Assembly (NCBI GenBank): GCA_017792425.1 | Contig: CP051233.1 | Location: 1,956,402-2,020,401 of the forward strand | Direction: 5' to 3' | From: Thalassovita sp. | Lineage (GTDB): Bacteria; Pseudomonadota; Alphaproteobacteria; Rhodobacterales; Rhodobacteraceae | Length of the DNA stretch: 64,000 nucleotides | In this document: positions 16,235-24,898 of the stretch, piece by piece | How the letters are laid out: each line of letters starts with the position of its first letter | How positions within the stretch are numbered: the first letter of the stretch is position 1 | The notes under the pieces: model-generated | The model's input: only the letters and a program-made list of their open reading frames with translations | What the model was told of the DNA's origin: nothing | The model's database searches: none | Made by a program: the position numbers and the translations under genes

Positions 16235-18049
16235 TCACTCCTCGTACCACCATACGTCTGGAATCCATCCGTTGCGGGCTCCGTAGATTGGTACGCGATC
16301 TGGGTATTTCAATTCCTTCGCGTGGGCAATCCTGTCGGGGCCGAAGCTCCAGATCGGGATGACGTAGCGGCCTGCCAACAACACCCGATCCAACGCGCGG
16401 GCGGCGGCGATGAAATCGTCGTGGTCCGAGGCGGTCAGCATGGCGTCGATCATCGCGTCGGCGGCGGGGCTGGCCATGCCCATCAGGTTGCGCCCACCGG
16501 GCTGGTCCACCCCGGCAGAGCCCCAATAGAGCCATTGTTCATTCCCTGGTGACAGCGACAGGTCGCGCCGGAAGGGCATCATGTCGAAATCGAACGCGGC
16601 CTCCCGCGCGGCGAACTGGGCGTTGTCGACGGCAGAAATCGTCATGTCGATTCCCAGCCGTTCCAGCGCGGGGCGATAGATGTCGAACACCGACTGGCTG
16701 GTGCCGTCGCCCTGGCGCAGCAGCACCTCGAATGTGAAGGGCTGCCCGGCGGCGTTGACCAGCTTGCCGTTCTGCACGATCCAGCCCGCCTGTTCCAGCA
16801 GCTTCACGGCCTTGCGCAAATCCTTGCGGTTGCGCGGGCTGACGTCGCCTTCGGGCAGCGCATAGCCCTCTAGCGTGCCGGGGATCAGGCTGTCGGCGAA
16901 GGGCGCCAGCAGGTCAGCCACGCGGCCGGTGGCCGGACCGGGGCGCAGGCCGAGTTCGGAGTTCGCGAAATAGGAACCGATCCGCGCCTGCAACCCGCCG
17001 GTGATCGTGTCGTTGATATAGGGGAAGTTGAAGGCCAGCAGCATCGCCTGCCGCACCCGCCAATCGTCGAAGGGCGCGCGGCGGGTGTTCATGACATAGC
17101 CGCTCATGCCGGTGGGGCGCTGGTGGGCGATCTCGGATTTCACCACGCGGCCATCACGAATGGCAGGGAAATCGTATTGCGTGGCCCAGGTGTCAGCGTT
17201 GCCTTCGCGGTAGATCGTCAACAGGCCGGACTTGAAGCCTTCGAACATGACGGAATCGTCGCCGAAGAATTCCAGCCTGATTTCATCCAGGTTGTTCAAC
17301 CCGCGCTGGATCGGCAGATCCTTGCCCCAGTAATCCGGGTTGCGGGTCAGGGTCACGTGGCGGCCCTGTTCATAGCTGCTGACCACGTAAGGGGCGGACC
17401 CGATGGGAATGTCATGGATCGTGGTCGCGGCGAAATCGCGGTCCTGCCACTGGGCCTTTTTCAGGATCGGACGCATCCCGGCGATCAGCGCCAGTTCCCG
17501 GTCCGGCGTGTTGAACGCGATCTTCAGGGACCGGGGGCCGGTCTGCGTGATGCTGGCCACCTTCTGGTGGAATCCCAGATAGCGGGGATGCCCGCCGGAC
17601 CCCAGCGTTTCGTAGGACCAGATCACATCCTCGATCGTGACGGGGCTGCCGTCAGAGAATCGCGCCTGTGGCCGCAGGGTGAATTCCACCCAGGACCGGT
17701 CTGGTGGCACCTCTACCGATTCGGCCAAAAGCCCGTAAAGGGTGAACGGTTCGTCCATGCTGCGCGCCATGAGGGATTCGTAGGCCAGGAAACGCAACTG
17801 CCACGGCACCGTCCCCTTGCGGATGAACGGGTTGAGCGAATCGAATCCGCCGGTGTTACCCTCGATCAGGCGGCCACCCTTGGGGGCGTTCGGGTTGGCG
17901 TAGGGCAGGGCCACAAAATCTGGGGGCAGGGCCGGGGCGCCGTACATGGCGATACCATGACTGGGGTCCGCCGTTGCTGCGGATGCCAAGAAAACAAGCC
18001 CCAAGACAGCCCGTGCTGGCCGGAGGGCGTGGAAAAACAGCGGTCTCAT
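16235..18049 (-). CDS. ABC transporter substrate-binding protein, family 5 (oligopeptide type)
   Basis: A 604-residue periplasmic binding protein with a Sec signal peptide of about 27 residues ending in ATA-DPSHG. The mature part matches the SBP_bac_5 layout: GGRLIEGNTGGFDSLNPF near the start, LAESVEV...WVEFTLRPQARFSDGSPVT, and NTRRAPFDDWRVRQAMLLAFN. The length and the ARNGW-type C-terminus resemble the YejA group, associated with peptides or microcin C uptake. No permease or ATPase genes are adjacent, so it is an orphan here. The closest neighbour downstream is the entericidin gene. Confidence 0.85.
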   Translation of the reverse strand: MRPLFFHALRPARAVLGLVFLASAATADPSHGIAMYGAPALPPDFVALPYANPNAPKGGRLIEGNTGGFDSLNPFIRKGTVPWQLRFLAYESLMARSMDEPFTLYGLLAESVEVPPDRSWVEFTLRPQARFSDGSPVTIEDVIWSYETLGSGGHPRYLGFHQKVASITQTGPRSLKIAFNTPDRELALIAGMRPILKKAQWQDRDFAATTIHDIPIGSAPYVVSSYEQGRHVTLTRNPDYWGKDLPIQRGLNNLDEIRLEFFGDDSVMFEGFKSGLLTIYREGNADTWATQYDFPAIRDGRVVKSEIAHQRPTGMSGYVMNTRRAPFDDWRVRQAMLLAFNFPYINDTITGGLQARIGSYFANSELGLRPGPATGRVADLLAPFADSLIPGTLEGYALPEGDVSPRNRKDLRKAVKLLEQAGWIVQNGKLVNAAGQPFTFEVLLRQGDGTSQSVFDIYRPALERLGIDMTISAVDNAQFAAREAAFDFDMMPFRRDLSLSPGNEQWLYWGSAGVDQPGGRNLMGMASPAADAMIDAMLTASDHDDFIAAARALDRVLLAGRYVIPIWSFGPDRIAHAKELKYPDRVPIYGARNGWIPDVWWYEE

Positions 18050-18210
18050 TCTGGGGACAATCCTGCTCTGCCCTTTGTTTGTTGGGGGGTAGAGTAACGG
18101 TGAATTGACGTCTTTTCAAACTTTTGGCTTGGAGTCATGCGGTTGATTGCTTATAAAGGTCTCACTGCTCGATAGGTTTCTTGCCTGTATGAAACCTGCC
18201 TCAATAACTT
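18050..18210 (+). ncRNA. Putative small transcript upstream of a rightward terminator
   Basis: No annotated rightward gene lies here, yet the segment ends in a strong rightward terminator. A stem AGGTTTC (18174-18180) with GAAACCT (18191-18197) and a ten-base loop precedes it. A 12-codon reading frame (18137-18175, MRLIAYKGLTAR) starts with ATG two bases after GGAG. Either a small RNA or a short leader peptide transcript would fit. No convincing promoter hexamers were found. Confidence 0.35.
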
Positions 18211-18239
18211 AACGCCGGCTTCGTGCCGGCGTTTTTTTT
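18211..18239 (+). terminator. Strong rightward terminator without an assigned gene
   Basis: AACGCCGGC-TTCGT-GCCGGCGTT followed by eight Ts. Nothing comparable follows on the opposite strand, so it acts rightward. The only rightward sequence before it is the intergenic space at 18050-18210. Confidence 0.85.
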
Positions 18240-18355
18240 GCCGTACAGGCCTATCGGCTTACGGGTTTCTACCGATCAAGTTTTTGCCCCATGCGCCGTG
18301 GCTTCGTGCTATGCCCGCGATTGATTGCTGCAAGTGCATAAGAAGGAGTGGGCAC

Positions 18356-19129
18356 ATGACGCTGAAGGGCAAGACCGCCGTTATCACCGGATCGAACTCG
18401 GGCATTGGATTGGGGGTTGCGCGCGAACTGGCGCGGGCGGGGGCGAATGTGGTGCTGAACTCTTTCACCGACCGGGACGAGGATCACGCGCTGGCCGCCG
18501 AGATTGCGCAGGAATTCGGGGTGGAGGCGCGCTATGTCAAGGCGGACATGTCCAATGGTGACGAATGCCGCGCGCTGATTGAGAAGGCGGGGGGGTGCGA
18601 CATCCTGGTGAACAATGCCGGGATCCAGCATGTGTCGCCGATCGACGAATTCCCGGTGGACAAGTGGAACGCGATCATCGCGATCAACCTGAACTCGGCC
18701 TTCCACACCACTGCCGCGGCGCTGCCCAAGATGCGTGCGGCCGGTTGGGGCCGGGTGGTGAACATCGCCAGCGCCCACGGTTTGACCGCCAGCCCGTTCA
18801 AATCGGCCTATGTCGCGGCCAAGCACGGGGTTGTTGGCCTGACCAAGGTGACCGCGCTGGAAACCGCGCGCGAACCGATCACCTGCAACGCGATCTGCCC
18901 GGGCTATGTCGCCACCCCGCTGGTCGAGGCGCAAATCCCCGACACGATGGCCAAGTACAACATGAGCCGCGAGGAAGTGGTGGAAAAGGTGCTGCTGGAA
19001 CGCCAGCCGTCAAAACAGTTCGCCACGGTGGAACAACTGGGCGGGACGGTTGTCTTCCTGTGTTCGGATGCAGCGCAGCAGATCACCGGCACCACGATCA
19101 GCGTCGATGGTGGCTGGACCGCGCTGTAG
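18356..19129 (+). CDS. bdhA: 3-hydroxybutyrate dehydrogenase
   Basis: A 257-residue SDR enzyme that interconverts 3-hydroxybutyrate and acetoacetate with NAD, used in polyhydroxybutyrate turnover. Motifs: TGSNSGIG (10-17), NNAGIQHVSPIDEFP, catalytic Ser in NIASAHGL, Tyr/Lys in SAYVAAKHG, and CPGYVATPLVEAQI, the lid region typical of this enzyme. The C-terminus TISVDGGWTAL is the normal family end. The start has an AAGGAG site 7 bases upstream. PHB synthase and depolymerase genes are not in this window. Confidence 0.92.
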   Translation: MTLKGKTAVITGSNSGIGLGVARELARAGANVVLNSFTDRDEDHALAAEIAQEFGVEARYVKADMSNGDECRALIEKAGGCDILVNNAGIQHVSPIDEFPVDKWNAIIAINLNSAFHTTAAALPKMRAAGWGRVVNIASAHGLTASPFKSAYVAAKHGVVGLTKVTALETAREPITCNAICPGYVATPLVEAQIPDTMAKYNMSREEVVEKVLLERQPSKQFATVEQLGGTVVFLCSDAAQQITGTTISVDGGWTAL

Positions 19130-19136
19130 GGCGCGT

Positions 19137-20057
19137 CTACAGCACGGTCGAGCCGAGAACCACCAGATACAACATGTACCCCGCCAGCATCAGCCCGCCT
19201 TCGCGCCGGCTGATGCCCTGGCCGGTGACAGCCGCGGCCATCAGGGCCAGCGTTGCGGCAAGCATCACCCAGATGTCCAGCGATGCGATGGCCGGGGGCA
19301 CCTCCATCGGGCGTATCAGGGCGGTCGTTCCCAAGATGCCGAACAGGTTGAAGATGTTGGAGCCGACGATATTCCCAAAGGCTACGTCGCTTTGCTGGCG
19401 GCGTGCGGCGACGAGCGAGGTCACCAGTTCGGGCAGTGATGTGCCGATGGCGACGATGGTCAACCCGATAAGGGATTCACTGACGCCCAACCCAGAGGCG
19501 AGCCCGATTGCCCCGCTGACCAGCCAACGCGCGCCCAGTAGTGTCAGCAACAGCCCCCCGGTGAACAGCAGCGACGCCAGCCAGACGGGGCGGGTGGCAT
19601 AGTCCGCTTCCGCGCGGTCAGAGGAGTGGAAGGCGGCAAACAGGAACAGCCCCAACCCCAACAGCAGGGCCGCACCGCCAATCGCACCAATCTGTCCGGT
19701 CAGGATCAGGCCGGCGCCCAGCAGGGCGGACAGCAGCAGGAACGCCCCGTCACGCCGGAAACTGTGCCGCGCCACGCCAATCGGCCACAGCAGCGCGGAC
19801 AGGCCCAGGATCAGCAGCACGTTGGCGATGTTGGACCCGACGACATTTCCGATGGCGACACCGGGCGATCCTTTCAGCGCGGCCTGCACGGATGTCACCA
19901 GTTCTGGCATGGAGGTGCCGAACCCGACCAGCGTCAGACCGATCACCAGCGGGGGCACTTTCCAACGTTGGGCCAAGGACACGGCGCCAGAAACAAGGGA
20001 TTCTCCGCCGAACAGCAGGCATAGGAACCCCCCGGCAATCAGGAGAAGATCAAGCAA
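19137..20057 (-). CDS. Calcium/sodium antiporter, YrbG type
   Basis: A 306-residue inner-membrane protein with ten membrane segments in two inverted repeats. Each repeat has the alpha motif of the cation/Ca exchanger superfamily: GFGTSMPELVTS...GNVVGSNIANVL in the first and AIGTSLPELVTSL...GNIVGSNIFNLFG in the second, with both conserved glutamates. It exchanges Ca2+ for Na+ or a related cation. It is convergent with bdhA, the two stops being only seven bases apart. Confidence 0.92.
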   Translation of the reverse strand: MLDLLLIAGGFLCLLFGGESLVSGAVSLAQRWKVPPLVIGLTLVGFGTSMPELVTSVQAALKGSPGVAIGNVVGSNIANVLLILGLSALLWPIGVARHSFRRDGAFLLLSALLGAGLILTGQIGAIGGAALLLGLGLFLFAAFHSSDRAEADYATRPVWLASLLFTGGLLLTLLGARWLVSGAIGLASGLGVSESLIGLTIVAIGTSLPELVTSLVAARRQQSDVAFGNIVGSNIFNLFGILGTTALIRPMEVPPAIASLDIWVMLAATLALMAAAVTGQGISRREGGLMLAGYMLYLVVLGSTVL

Positions 20058-20152
20058 GATTGAAATCCGTCAGTTCAGACGCGCGGTATTGGCGCGTTTT
20101 TCAAATCGTGTTGCGCCAACCGCTTTCAAGGCCGCGTCGCGCTGAAACGAGA

Positions 20153-20863
20153 CTATTTTTTCGAACCGTTGCCGACCAGTTTCAGGGCGGCTTCCTTGGC
20201 GTCTTTCTGAGTCGGATAGACCAGCCCGGCCGAGATCACCAGCTTGGCCGCGTCCTCGACGCTCATGTCCAGCTCGATCACGTCCGATTTGGGCAGGAAC
20301 AGTAAAAATCCCGAGGTCGGGTTCGGCGTCGTCGGCAGGAAAACCGTCATGACCGTGTCGTCCGTCGGGACGCGGGCGTTGATTTCGCCCTTGGCCTGGG
20401 TCGAGATGAAGCCGATGGCCCAGATGCCAGCGCGCGGGTACTGGATCAGGCAGGCCTTTTCAAAGCTGCGTTCGGACTGCGCAAACACCGTTTCGGCGAT
20501 CTGTTTCGCCCCCGAGTAGATAGAGCGCACCACCGGCATACGACTGACCAGCGATTCCGCCCAGCGGATCAGCGACCGACCCAGCAGGCCCTTGGCGATC
20601 CAGCCGATGACCACCGTGAACACCAGGAAGAAGATAATCCCGACGCCGCGCAGGTTTATGCCGATGTAGGGCTCGGGCTGGAACCGTTCCGGCACCAACG
20701 GCAGAACCACGCTGTCCACCCAGCCCATCAGGGTCCAGACCAGCCAGATCGTCAGACCGACCGGCGCGATCACCACCAATCCGGTCAGAAAGCTGGAGCG
20801 CAACCGCGCAAACAGGCCGGGACGGCGAAGCGGGGGCGGTGTTTCATCGAAAGGAGTGGTCAT
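20153..20863 (-). CDS. DUF502 family membrane protein
   Basis: About 236 residues with two membrane helices (about 25-50 and 75-100) and a C-terminal soluble domain. Family signatures are LTGLVVIAPVGLTIWLVW, the short loop RIP-like VVRSIYSGAKQI, and FLPTTPNPTSGFLLFLPKSDV. The function of the family is not known; plant homologues are called LCV-like. The start at 20863 is preferred over a GTG at 20890 because it gives the usual proline-rich N-terminus. Its neighbour upstream is psuG, in the same direction. Confidence 0.85.
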   Translation of the reverse strand: MTTPFDETPPPLRRPGLFARLRSSFLTGLVVIAPVGLTIWLVWTLMGWVDSVVLPLVPERFQPEPYIGINLRGVGIIFFLVFTVVIGWIAKGLLGRSLIRWAESLVSRMPVVRSIYSGAKQIAETVFAQSERSFEKACLIQYPRAGIWAIGFISTQAKGEINARVPTDDTVMTVFLPTTPNPTSGFLLFLPKSDVIELDMSVEDAAKLVISAGLVYPTQKDAKEAALKLVGNGSKK

Positions 20864-20948
20864 TTGGGGCCTGCCAAGGGGGTCACCCACGGTATGTAGG
20901 CGTTTTGCCGTGGCGTCACAATGGGCTTGGCGCGCGGGAACCGCGTGT

Positions 20949-21860
20949 TCAGCGTTGATTGGTCATTTCGGTTGCGATTGCGGCGGCCAGCGCGGCGTTG
21001 TTCAGGACCAGCGCGATATTGGCCTGCAGCGATTGCCCGCCCGTCAGATCAAAGATGCGGGCCAACAGGAAGGGCGTGACATCCTTGCCCGTGATGCCCT
21101 TGGCTACGGCCTCGGCGGTGGCCGTGGCGATGATCGGGGCCAAATCCTGCGCGGGAATCTGATGTTGGGCCGGGATCGGGTTGGCGACAAGCTGTCCGCC
21201 GGGCAATCCAAGCCGTCCACGCAACAGGTGAGCCCGGGCGATCTGGGCAGGGTCGTTCATCCGCAATGGTGCCGTCATGCCTGAAGAGGCCGACCAGAAA
21301 GCGGGGAAGTCATCCTGCCCGTAGGCGATCACCGGTACACCCAGGGTTTCCAGAACCTCTAGCGTTTTTGGCAGGTCCAGGATGGCCTTGGCCCCGGCGG
21401 CCACCACTGTCACGGCGGTCTGGGCCAGTTCCTGCAGGTCTGCGGAGATGTCAAAGCTGTCTTCGGCCCCCTGGTGGACACCGCCGATACCGCCGGTGGC
21501 GAACACCTGTATCCCCGCCAGCCGTGCCGCGATCATGGTCGACGCAACCGTCGTTGCCCCCGTGCCCCCGGACGCCATGCAGGCCGCCAGATCGGCGCGG
21601 GACAGTTTTGCGACCCCCTTGGCCTGCGCAAGCTGTGTCAACTGGGTGTCCGTCAGGCCGACATGCAGCGCGCCATTCAGCACGGCGATGGTGGCCGGGG
21701 TCGCCCCCATGTCGCGCACCATCCCCTCGACCGCCTTCGCGGTTTCGTGGTTCCGTGGCCAGGGCATGCCGTGGGTGATGATCGTGCTTTCCAGCGCCAC
21801 AACGGGGCGGTGATCGGCCAATGCCGCAGCCACTTCGGGGGACAGGGTGATAAGGCTCAT
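20949..21860 (-). CDS. psuG: Pseudouridine-5-phosphate glycosidase
   Basis: A 303-residue enzyme that reversibly splits pseudouridine 5-phosphate into uracil and ribose 5-phosphate. Signature segments: VALESTIITHGMPWPRN near the N-terminus, ALVV-like IAVLNGALHVGL, GGTGATTVASTM, FATGGIGGVHQGAE, and KTLEVLETLGVPVIAYGQDDFPAFW. It overlaps psuK by four bases (ATGA), so the two steps of pseudouridine breakdown are encoded in one transcript. There is no adjacent transporter. Confidence 0.93.
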   Translation of the reverse strand: MSLITLSPEVAAALADHRPVVALESTIITHGMPWPRNHETAKAVEGMVRDMGATPATIAVLNGALHVGLTDTQLTQLAQAKGVAKLSRADLAACMASGGTGATTVASTMIAARLAGIQVFATGGIGGVHQGAEDSFDISADLQELAQTAVTVVAAGAKAILDLPKTLEVLETLGVPVIAYGQDDFPAFWSASSGMTAPLRMNDPAQIARAHLLRGRLGLPGGQLVANPIPAQHQIPAQDLAPIIATATAEAVAKGITGKDVTPFLLARIFDLTGGQSLQANIALVLNNAALAAAIATEMTNQR

Positions 21861-22741
21861 GCGGGGGATTCTCCGGATACGTAGCGGGCGGCGGATTGCA
21901 GGGCTTGGTTCAGCGCGTCAAGGCCGGCCTGGCCGGACCGTTCGGCGGCGATATGGGCTGCCATGAAGGTGTCGCCTGCGCCGGTGACACGGGTGACAAG
22001 CACCTGCGGCGGGGTGGCGGTGCAGACCCCCGTGGCGCTGCCTTCGGAGGCCGGATTGCCACCGTCAGTCACCAGCGCACGCGCTGCGCCGCGTTTGATC
22101 AGGCCCGCCGCCGCTGCGGCGGAGTCGGTGAAAACCTGCTGACACAGTATTCCCGCCTCTTCCAGGTTCACGTACAGCACGGCACGGGGATGGCGCAGGA
22201 ACGGCTGCAGGCGTTCCGCCTTGCCCGGTGATGCGGGCGCCACGCGCAGGTCCGCACGGGCGAAGGCGGGATCAGTGGCGATTTCTTCCAGCAGGGCGGT
22301 GGTCAGGTTGCCGTCCAGCGCGATCAGCCCAGCGTAGGGCTCCGCAACACTGCCAAGACGCCCGTCGCGCAGCGGGGCCAGGATACGCCCGCCCGCCAGT
22401 TCCAGTGAATGAGCGTCCGCGATGGCGGCGATCAACCCGTTCGCCCCCTCGACCGCCATGTAGCGATCCGTGGGCAGGTCGTCTGAGCGGTAGGCCAGCG
22501 CGGTATCCACGCCCAGATGGCGACAAGCGGCAATCAGGTCGTGACCCTGGCTGTCGCGCCCGATCGCGGTCAGCACGGCAGGGCGCAGGCCGAACCGGAC
22601 CAGCGCCATCGCGATGTTCATGGCGACACCGCCCGGCAGGCGCGTGATCCGCCCCGGTACGTCCGAGCCTTGCCGCATCACGCTGGAAGAGCGGCCGATG
22701 ATGTCCCACAGGACGCTGCCGATGCACAGAATGTCCGTCAT
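21857..22741 (-). CDS. psuK: PfkB-family sugar kinase, probable pseudouridine kinase
   Basis: A 294-residue ribokinase-fold enzyme. The N-terminal GSVLWDIIGR, the GGVAMNIAMALVRFG substrate/lid motif and the C-terminal VTGAGDTFMAAH, with the catalytic Asp, are all present. Its overlap with psuG indicates that it phosphorylates pseudouridine to the glycosidase substrate. It is shorter than the E. coli kinase, which carries an N-terminal helix-turn-helix that is missing here. Confidence 0.88.
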   Translation of the reverse strand: MTDILCIGSVLWDIIGRSSSVMRQGSDVPGRITRLPGGVAMNIAMALVRFGLRPAVLTAIGRDSQGHDLIAACRHLGVDTALAYRSDDLPTDRYMAVEGANGLIAAIADAHSLELAGGRILAPLRDGRLGSVAEPYAGLIALDGNLTTALLEEIATDPAFARADLRVAPASPGKAERLQPFLRHPRAVLYVNLEEAGILCQQVFTDSAAAAAGLIKRGAARALVTDGGNPASEGSATGVCTATPPQVLVTRVTGAGDTFMAAHIAAERSGQAGLDALNQALQSAARYVSGESPA

Positions 22742-22789
22742 GCCCCAGCCTTTGCGCGGAATGCGGCGATTGGCAAGCCTGCCTTGCGG

Positions 22790-23602
22790 TCAGCCGGGCA
22801 CGGCAAAGGTCAGTGCGGCCCACAGGCTTTCCCATTGGACCTTGTATTTCGCGGCAAGTTCAGGCGCGGGCTGGCGCAGGATCACGGCATCCACAAGATA
22901 GCTGTGGCCCGGATGCACCGGCAGCAGGGCGCGACCGTCACGGTCTGTCCGGTGCAGGCTGATTGTAACCGTCCCATCCGGCGCGCGTTCGAACAGTTCC
23001 ACCTGCGCATTCGCACGCGGGACGGCGCGGTACAGGACACGGACGGGCAGCCCGCCCGAGATGTCATCCCGGTACGGGTTGGCCAGCGCCACGATTTCCG
23101 TTTCCAGCCCGGTGGGGGCGTCGCGGCCCTTGCCGTGCCCGACGGCGACAAGGGTCTTGGAAAACCGGGTGTACAGTTCCTTGACCGGGCTCGGGGGCAA
23201 GCCACGCGCCAGGTGGCGGGCGCGGACATCGCCCAGATCCTTGTGCTGCACGAAGGTCTGGAACTTGTCCCATTCAGGATAGGTCAGCGTGTCCGGCCTG
23301 GATTGGTAGACCAGCACCGTCAGCCCTTGGGGTGTTTTCAATCCGGTGATCGCGGGCAAGTCCCCGGGGCGGCCTTTGATAGCGGAGGGCTTGCCGCCAA
23401 CGATCACGTCAAACCGCGCCGTCCGGGCCGGAAAGAAAGCCAGGTCGACCCCTGCAAAGTTCTGGCCGTTTTTCAGCGCGGCCTCGATTGTGTCGCCCTT
23501 TTCCACTTGATACGCCTCTGGGTCTATCCACACTTCGTGGGACAGGGCCGCAGAGGCTGGCAACAGCAAGAGAAGGGCAAGTATGCGAAACACGGTTTTC
23601 AT
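22790..23602 (-). CDS. DUF4198-like secreted protein
   Basis: A 270-residue protein with a Sec signal peptide (positively charged MKTVFR start, eight-residue Leu-rich core, cleavage after SAALS or ALS-HEV). The mature N-terminus HEVWIDPEAYQVEKGDTIEAALKNGQNFAGV, followed by a second immunoglobulin-like domain, is as in DUF4198, a periplasmic family often placed with nickel/cobalt uptake genes. The partner HupE/UreJ-like gene diverges from it, and the two start regions overlap by 20 bases. No Shine-Dalgarno is visible before its ATG. The metal role is inference. Confidence 0.72.
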   Translation of the reverse strand: MKTVFRILALLLLLPASAALSHEVWIDPEAYQVEKGDTIEAALKNGQNFAGVDLAFFPARTARFDVIVGGKPSAIKGRPGDLPAITGLKTPQGLTVLVYQSRPDTLTYPEWDKFQTFVQHKDLGDVRARHLARGLPPSPVKELYTRFSKTLVAVGHGKGRDAPTGLETEIVALANPYRDDISGGLPVRVLYRAVPRANAQVELFERAPDGTVTISLHRTDRDGRALLPVHPGHSYLVDAVILRQPAPELAAKYKVQWESLWAALTFAVPG

Positions 23603-24698
23603 ATGGCTGAAGCTGGCAGGACTGATGCTGTTGTCAAGCATGGCGCAGGCGCACGAAGTTGTGCCGACCATCGGCAACTTCACCATGCGGGACGGGCGGC
23701 TGGAGCTGTCCCTGCGCCTGAACGCCGAAGCGTTGCTGGCCGGGATCGATCTGGACGGGCTGGCGGATACGAACGAGGCGGGGGGCGCAGCGGGCTATGA
23801 CGCGCTGCGCGCCTTGACGCCAGCGGCGCTGGCAGCGCGGATGCGGGACGGATATGCCAGGGTGCTGGGGCCGCTGACGGTCACGGTGGATAGCCAACCG
23901 GTCAGGCTGGCTTTGCAGGACGTCACGGTACCAGATATGCCGTCGGATGAGATGGCCCGCCCGACAACGGTTGTGCTGACGGCCAGTGACATCGGGGCAG
24001 GGGAGATGACCCTGCTGTGGCCGCGCGGCTATGGTACGCTGATCCTGCGTCAGAACGGGGTAGAGGCACCCTATACCGCCACGATCCAGGGGGGCGACAC
24101 GGCCGTGGTTCCCTTGTCTGGCAGTGGAGCACAATCGGGCTGGGTGGCCTTTGCGCAATATGTCCCTGTGGGGTTCGATCACATTCTGCCGAAGGGGTTG
24201 GATCATATCCTGTTCGTGCTGGGCCTTTTTTTCCTGTCCACGCAACTGGGGCCGCTGCTGTGGCAGGTTTCGGCCTTTACCGTCGCGCATACCGTTACGC
24301 TGGCCTTGGGGGCGTTGGGGTGGGTCACGCTGCCCGCAGCGGTGGTGGAGCCACTGATCGCCGCCTCTATCTGCTTTGTCGCGGTGGAAAACATCCTGTC
24401 GCGCGGCCTGACCCCGTGGCGGCCCGTGGTCGTGTTCGGGTTCGGATTGCTGCACGGATTGGGCTTTGCCAGCGTGCTGGAGGAGTTCGGATTACCAGAG
24501 GCGCAGTTCATCCCGGCGTTGCTGGGATTCAATGTCGGCGTTGAGCTGGGGCAGTTGACGGTGATCGCGCTGGCCTTTCTGGCGGTGGGCGCGTGGTTTC
24601 GGAAAAAACCGTGGTATCGCAGCCGGATCACCGTGCCTGCATCCGCACTGATCGCGCTGACCGGGGCGTACTGGGTGGTGGAACGAGTGTTTCTTTGA
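23583..24698 (+). CDS. HupE/UreJ-2 family membrane protein
   Basis: A 371-residue protein: signal peptide ending at about AQA (22-24), a periplasmic domain starting HEVVPTIGNFTM to about 195, then six membrane helices. The helical part begins GFDHILPKGLDHILFVLGLFFL and contains FTVAHTVTLAL, FVAVENILS and LLHGLGFASVLEEFGL, with conserved His residues of the HupE/UreJ metal permease family. A nickel or cobalt role is likely from the family but not shown. The ATG at 23583 has a GAAGGG site. Its first 20 bases are also the first codons of the DUF4198-like gene on the other strand. Confidence 0.82.
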   Translation: MRNTVFIWLKLAGLMLLSSMAQAHEVVPTIGNFTMRDGRLELSLRLNAEALLAGIDLDGLADTNEAGGAAGYDALRALTPAALAARMRDGYARVLGPLTVTVDSQPVRLALQDVTVPDMPSDEMARPTTVVLTASDIGAGEMTLLWPRGYGTLILRQNGVEAPYTATIQGGDTAVVPLSGSGAQSGWVAFAQYVPVGFDHILPKGLDHILFVLGLFFLSTQLGPLLWQVSAFTVAHTVTLALGALGWVTLPAAVVEPLIAASICFVAVENILSRGLTPWRPVVVFGFGLLHGLGFASVLEEFGLPEAQFIPALLGFNVGVELGQLTVIALAFLAVGAWFRKKPWYRSRITVPASALIALTGAYWVVERVFL

Positions 24699-24717
24699 GT
24701 ATTTTCGGCAAGATGAA
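24697..24717 (+). repeat. Downstream repeat copy 1, GAGTATTT-N3-GCAAGATGAA
   Basis: First of five copies. It overlaps the TGA stop codon of the HupE/UreJ gene. It is followed at 24751-24764 by GCGCCCCGGGGCGC and then TTTGATTT, a possible terminator. Confidence 0.75.
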
Positions 24718-24750
24718 CGGGATGGCGCGCCTTATTTCCAAGAGGGGGTT

Positions 24751-24772
24751 GCGCCCCGGGGCGCTTTGATTT
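24751..24772 (+). terminator. Possible terminator of the HupE/UreJ gene
   Basis: The self-complementary GCGCCCCGGGGCGC can form a five-base-pair stem with a CCGG loop, followed by TTTGATTTA. The stem is short, so confidence is moderate. Confidence 0.5.
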
Positions 24773-24898
24773 AGAGGGGCCGCACTGAAATCCGCAGGCG
24801 GGGTTGGGCCTATGGGGGAGAAATCCCCATACGTCCGCCGGTTGAAGCAAACGCTTCTCACCCCCGTCGAGGCGAAAACCGGAAAAGGAAAGAAAGAC

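Noticed and set aside
18137..18175. The 12-codon frame as a confirmed gene
   Set aside because: Too short to support by itself, with only two bases between GGAG and the ATG; kept only as part of the transcript candidate.
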